Notes under the pieces: generated by a model
Told to the model about the DNA's origin: nothing
Databases searched by the model: none
What the model saw: only the letters and a program-made list of their open reading frames with translations
Source: Mycolicibacterium canariasense
GTDB taxonomy: Bacteria; Actinomycetota; Actinomycetes; Mycobacteriales; Mycobacteriaceae
Direction of reading: 5' to 3'
DNA: 64,000 bases
Assembly (NCBI RefSeq): GCF_002101555.1
Contig: NZ_LQOL01000049.1
Coordinates: 186,001 to 250,000 of the forward strand
Translations under genes and position numbers: made by a program
Part shown: in pieces, positions 61,570 through 64,000 of the stretch
Position numbering within the stretch: the first letter of the stretch is position 1
Layout of the letters: each line of letters starts with the position of its first letter

Positions 61570-62028
61570 CTAGCGGGATGGCGCGGCCCGGCCGCCGCCG
61601 AGGATCGCCATGATGTCGACGAGGTCGGCCCAGCGGGAGCGCGGCAGTACGGCGAACAGATCCTCCGCGGCCGCCCGGTAGGCCCGTTGCCACAGTTCGG
61701 CCTGCCGCACACCCTTGGGCGTGGCGACCATCTTGGTCACCCGCCGATCCGCCGAGTCCTCGGCCCGGACGACGAGGCCTTCCCGCACCAACGCGTCGAG
61801 CAGCGTGGAGGCGGTGCCCTGAGCAATGCCGACCGCGTAGCCGACGTCGGTGACGCGTACCGGCCCGGAACGGACCACCTCAGCCAGCACACGGGACCGC
61901 GGGAAAGAAACACCGACCTCGGCGAGGCGTTCGTCGAATTCCCTGGCCAGAATCTTCGCCACCCGCCCGAACGCGTCCGCAAGCTCGACGGCCGTGGGTT
62001 GGTCGCCGCCCGATCGATTCGCCCCCAA
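61570..62028 (-). CDS. MarR family regulator divergent from the epimerase gene
   Basis: 152 aa MarR protein. FGRVAKILAREFDERLAEVGVSFPRSRVLAEVVRSG, then VGIAQGTASTLLDALVREGLVVRAEDSADRRVTKMVATPKG gives the recognition helix and wing. The start is a TTG preceded by GGAGGA. The 118-bp gap to the epimerase holds an inverted repeat, its likely binding site, so it probably regulates the epimerase and itself. Confidence 0.88.
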   Translation of the reverse strand: MGANRSGGDQPTAVELADAFGRVAKILAREFDERLAEVGVSFPRSRVLAEVVRSGPVRVTDVGYAVGIAQGTASTLLDALVREGLVVRAEDSADRRVTKMVATPKGVRQAELWQRAYRAAAEDLFAVLPRSRWADLVDIMAILGGGRAAPSR

Positions 62029-62085
62029 CGCAGTCCTCCGTGACCTCTCTTGACAGCAAAGTGTATCGATGCCAATCTATTGGTA

Positions 62086-62111
62086 TAGATGTATCTATCT
62101 CGATGCATCTA
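62086..62111. promoter_or_regulatory. MarR-type operator in the epimerase promoter
   Basis: TAGATGTATC and GATGCATCTA form an inverted repeat with one mismatch and a six-base spacer. Similar ATC/GAT-rich half-repeats lie on both sides (near 62063 and 62117). It is 36 bp before the epimerase start. Confidence 0.6.
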
Positions 62112-62146
62112 CGCTGATACATCGAGGCCTGAACGAGGAGTCTTCC

Positions 62147-63190
62147 ATGCAGATTTTCCTGACGGGCGGCAGTGGCTTTGTCGGCCGACATCTGATCGGC
62201 CGCCTGCGGGCCGACGGCCATACCGTGCTGGCGCTCGCGCGCTCGGCTGCCAGCGCTGAGACCGTGACCGAGGCCGGCGCCGAAGCGGTACGCGGCGACC
62301 TCGCCGAGCTGTCCGGGTCGGGCTCAACCCCACCCCCGGCGTGGCTGGAGCACTTACGCACGGTCGACACCGTGGTGCACGCCGCCGCCCGGATGGACTT
62401 CTGGGGTCCCGACGCGGGTTTCCGCACCGACAACCTCGAACCGACCATCGCCCTGCACGCCGCCGCCGCACAGGCGGGCGTGTCCCGATTCGTCCTCATC
62501 AGCGCCGCGGGCGTCTCCCTGGGCAGCCAGCGCGCCAGCGTCGTCGACGAGAACACCGACGACGGCACGCCCAACATCGCCTATTGCCGGGTCAAACTGG
62601 AGACCGAGCGAGCGCTGCGCGGCACCCCCACACCGGGGATGAGCCTGGTCATCCTGCGCCCTCCGTTCATCTGGGGACCGGGCATCGGCACCATCGCCGA
62701 CGCCGTCGACAGGGCGGCCAAGGGACAGTGGATGTGGTTGGACAACGGCCGCCACATCATGGACCAGGTCCACGTCGACAACCTCGCCGAGGCCGTCACC
62801 CTGTCGCTCACCCGCGGTCGCGACCGCGGGATCTATTACGTCACCGACGGACAGCCGATGCCGATTCGCGATTTCTTCACCGCGCTGATGGCCACCCAGG
62901 GCGTCGACGTCTCCGGCAGCCGCAGCGTTCCCGTGGCTGTCGCCGCGCCGATCGCGGCCGTGCTGGACGCCGGCGCCCGGCTGCTGCGCAGGCCCACCGC
63001 GCCCGCGCTGAACAACTGGCTGATCACCATCATGGGCCGCGACCGCAGCTACGACATCAGCGCCGCCCGCACCGACCTCGGCTACCGACCGCGAGTCGGC
63101 TTCGATGCGGGCATGCTGCAGATGGCCCGATCGGTGTCGACCGGGCCGGCCGCCGACGAACCTAGCCAAGCATCCGCGGCACCGGAGTGA
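62147..63190 (+). CDS. NAD-dependent epimerase/dehydratase (extended SDR)
   Basis: 347 aa. TGGSGFVGRHLIGRLRADGH is the NAD site, then the region with SAAGVSLGSQ and Y-x-x-x-K in YCRVKLETE, and VRPPFIWGPG-like ILRPPFIWGPGIG. The C-terminus resembles 3-beta-HSD and dihydroflavonol reductase-type SDRs. I use the ATG at 62147 with GAGGAG; an upstream in-frame ATG at 62069 would lie across the operator. Substrate unknown; a sterol or sugar nucleotide is possible. It overlaps the cyp142 gene by 29 bp, convergently. Confidence 0.88.
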   Translation: MQIFLTGGSGFVGRHLIGRLRADGHTVLALARSAASAETVTEAGAEAVRGDLAELSGSGSTPPPAWLEHLRTVDTVVHAAARMDFWGPDAGFRTDNLEPTIALHAAAAQAGVSRFVLISAAGVSLGSQRASVVDENTDDGTPNIAYCRVKLETERALRGTPTPGMSLVILRPPFIWGPGIGTIADAVDRAAKGQWMWLDNGRHIMDQVHVDNLAEAVTLSLTRGRDRGIYYVTDGQPMPIRDFFTALMATQGVDVSGSRSVPVAVAAPIAAVLDAGARLLRRPTAPALNNWLITIMGRDRSYDISAARTDLGYRPRVGFDAGMLQMARSVSTGPAADEPSQASAAPE

Positions 63191-64000
63191 ACACCACCGG
63201 CATCGACTCGGGGCCACTGACGAAATTGGCCGGCCGCAACGGCACGTCGGCACCGTCGGCCAGCCGCAGGTCGGGCAGGCGGCGCAGCACCCGCTCGGTC
63301 ATCAACCGCAGTTCCAACCGGGCCAGCTGATTCCCCAGGCAGAAGTGCGAACCGAATCCGAAAGCCAAGTGGCTGTTCGGGTTTCGGTCGATATGGAACT
63401 GGTCCGGGTTCTCGAACACGGATTCGTCGAAGTTGGCCGACTCGAACATCAGCATGATCTTCTCGCCGGCCTGCAGCGGCGTGCCGTGGAAGTCGGTGTC
63501 CGCCGTGACGGTGCGGCACATGTTCTTCACCGGCGAGGTCCAGCGCAACATCTCCTCGATGGCGCCGGGCAGCGCATCGGCATCGGCGACCAGCGACTCC
63601 CACTGGTCGCGGTGCCGTAGCAGCTGTTCGGTGCCGCCGGACAGGGTGTGCCGGGTGGTCTCGTCGCCGCCGATGAGGATGAGCAGGGTTTCCATGACGA
63701 TCTCGTCGTCGCTCATCCGCTGCCCGTCCACCTCCGAGTGCACCAGTACGGAGAACAGGTCCTCGGTGGGTTCGGCCCGCCGCTTGGCAATGACGTCCAT
63801 GGTGAACGCGGTATAGGCGGCGAACGTGTCCATGAGCTTCTGGACGGTCAATTCGTCGACGTGCGAAGACAATCCGCACACCAGGTCATCCGACCACTGC
63901 AGCAGCATCTCCCGCTCTTCGGGCAGCACGCCGAGCATGTCGCCGATCACCGCCATCGGCAGCGGAGCGGCGATGTCACGGACGAAGTCCGCTTCGCCCC
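63162..64000 (-). CDS. cyp142: CYP142, steroid C26/C27 monooxygenase (5' end outside window)
   Basis: The frame is open to base 64000, so the N-terminus is missing; about 279 residues are visible. The I-helix ILIGGDETTRHTLSGG, ExxR in IEEMLRW, and haem signature FGFGSHFCLGNQLARLE are complete. The segment ESANFDESVFENPDQFHIDRNPNSHLAFGFG matches M. tuberculosis CYP142 (Rv3518c) almost residue for residue. This enzyme oxidises the cholesterol side-chain terminus to the 26-carboxylate, which FadD-type ligases then activate. It lies near fadD19 and echA19 as in M. tuberculosis; fdxD may supply electrons. Confidence 0.95.
   Translation of the reverse strand, partial: GEADFVRDIAAPLPMAVIGDMLGVLPEEREMLLQWSDDLVCGLSSHVDELTVQKLMDTFAAYTAFTMDVIAKRRAEPTEDLFSVLVHSEVDGQRMSDDEIVMETLLILIGGDETTRHTLSGGTEQLLRHRDQWESLVADADALPGAIEEMLRWTSPVKNMCRTVTADTDFHGTPLQAGEKIMLMFESANFDESVFENPDQFHIDRNPNSHLAFGFGSHFCLGNQLARLELRLMTERVLRRLPDLRLADGADVPLRPANFVSGPESMPVVFTPVPRMLG

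Overview
The window is high-GC actinobacterial chromosome, almost certainly from a rapidly growing mycobacterium (Mycolicibacterium-type). It carries phoP-phoR, a mycobacterial otsA block, a complete mce4 steroid-import gene set, and KstR-type steroid-regulon genes (hsd4A, fdxD, fadE26, fadE27, fadD17, fadD19, echA19, cyp142). Several proteins match Mycobacterium tuberculosis orthologues along their whole length as I remember them. No IS element, prophage or CRISPR array was seen. Gene names rest on motif reading and remembered sequences; no search was run.

Left part (1-20.2 kb). It opens inside an adhB-like dehydrogenase followed by an NTF2-like protein and an SDR. Then come a double-Lrp regulator, an LLM-type oxidoreductase, a GT2-GtrA glycosyltransferase, a HIT hydrolase and phoPR. 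adhB, the NTF2-like gene, HIT and phoPR keep the order of M. tuberculosis Rv0761c-Rv0757, with genes added between. After phoP lie a decapeptide-repeat protein, tRNA-Thr(TGT), an HNH protein, a zinc alcohol dehydrogenase, a small EspC-like protein, several secreted proteins, an XdhC-family protein, an SDR with a KstR-like box, two tandem small secreted proteins, and a 54-codon gene fused to the start of otsA.

Middle part (20.2-46.9 kb). The mce4 transporter genes run leftward, but the locus is split. The permease pair yrbE4A-yrbE4B (45.0-46.7 kb) is separated from mce4A-F plus two Mce-associated genes (20.2-29.0 kb) by about 16 kb. That stretch holds a carboxylic acid reductase, two cytochromes P450, a deazaflavin-dependent nitroreductase-like protein, a WS/DGAT-like acyltransferase with an altered active-site motif, a large class III PLP enzyme with a degenerate extra domain, an SDR, an EthA-like flavin monooxygenase, a sulfotransferase and a DUF1214 protein. 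In other mycobacteria yrbE4B and mce4A are normally adjacent. mce4A here has its own KstR-like box in a sequence context resembling the yrbE4A promoter. This inserted set looks like a lipid- or sterol-tailoring pathway and is the most interesting part of the window.

Right part (46.9-64 kb). This is the steroid side-chain degradation block: hsd4A and fdxD leftward; fadE26, fadE27 and fadD17 rightward from a shared KstR box; then fadD19 with a coupled nitronate monooxygenase leftward and echA19 rightward from another perfect KstR box; and cyp142 running off the right edge. Between them sit an LpqN-type lipoprotein, gabD2, a DinB-like protein, an azoreductase with a MarR regulator, an MHS transporter, and a second MarR regulator divergent from an NAD-dependent epimerase.
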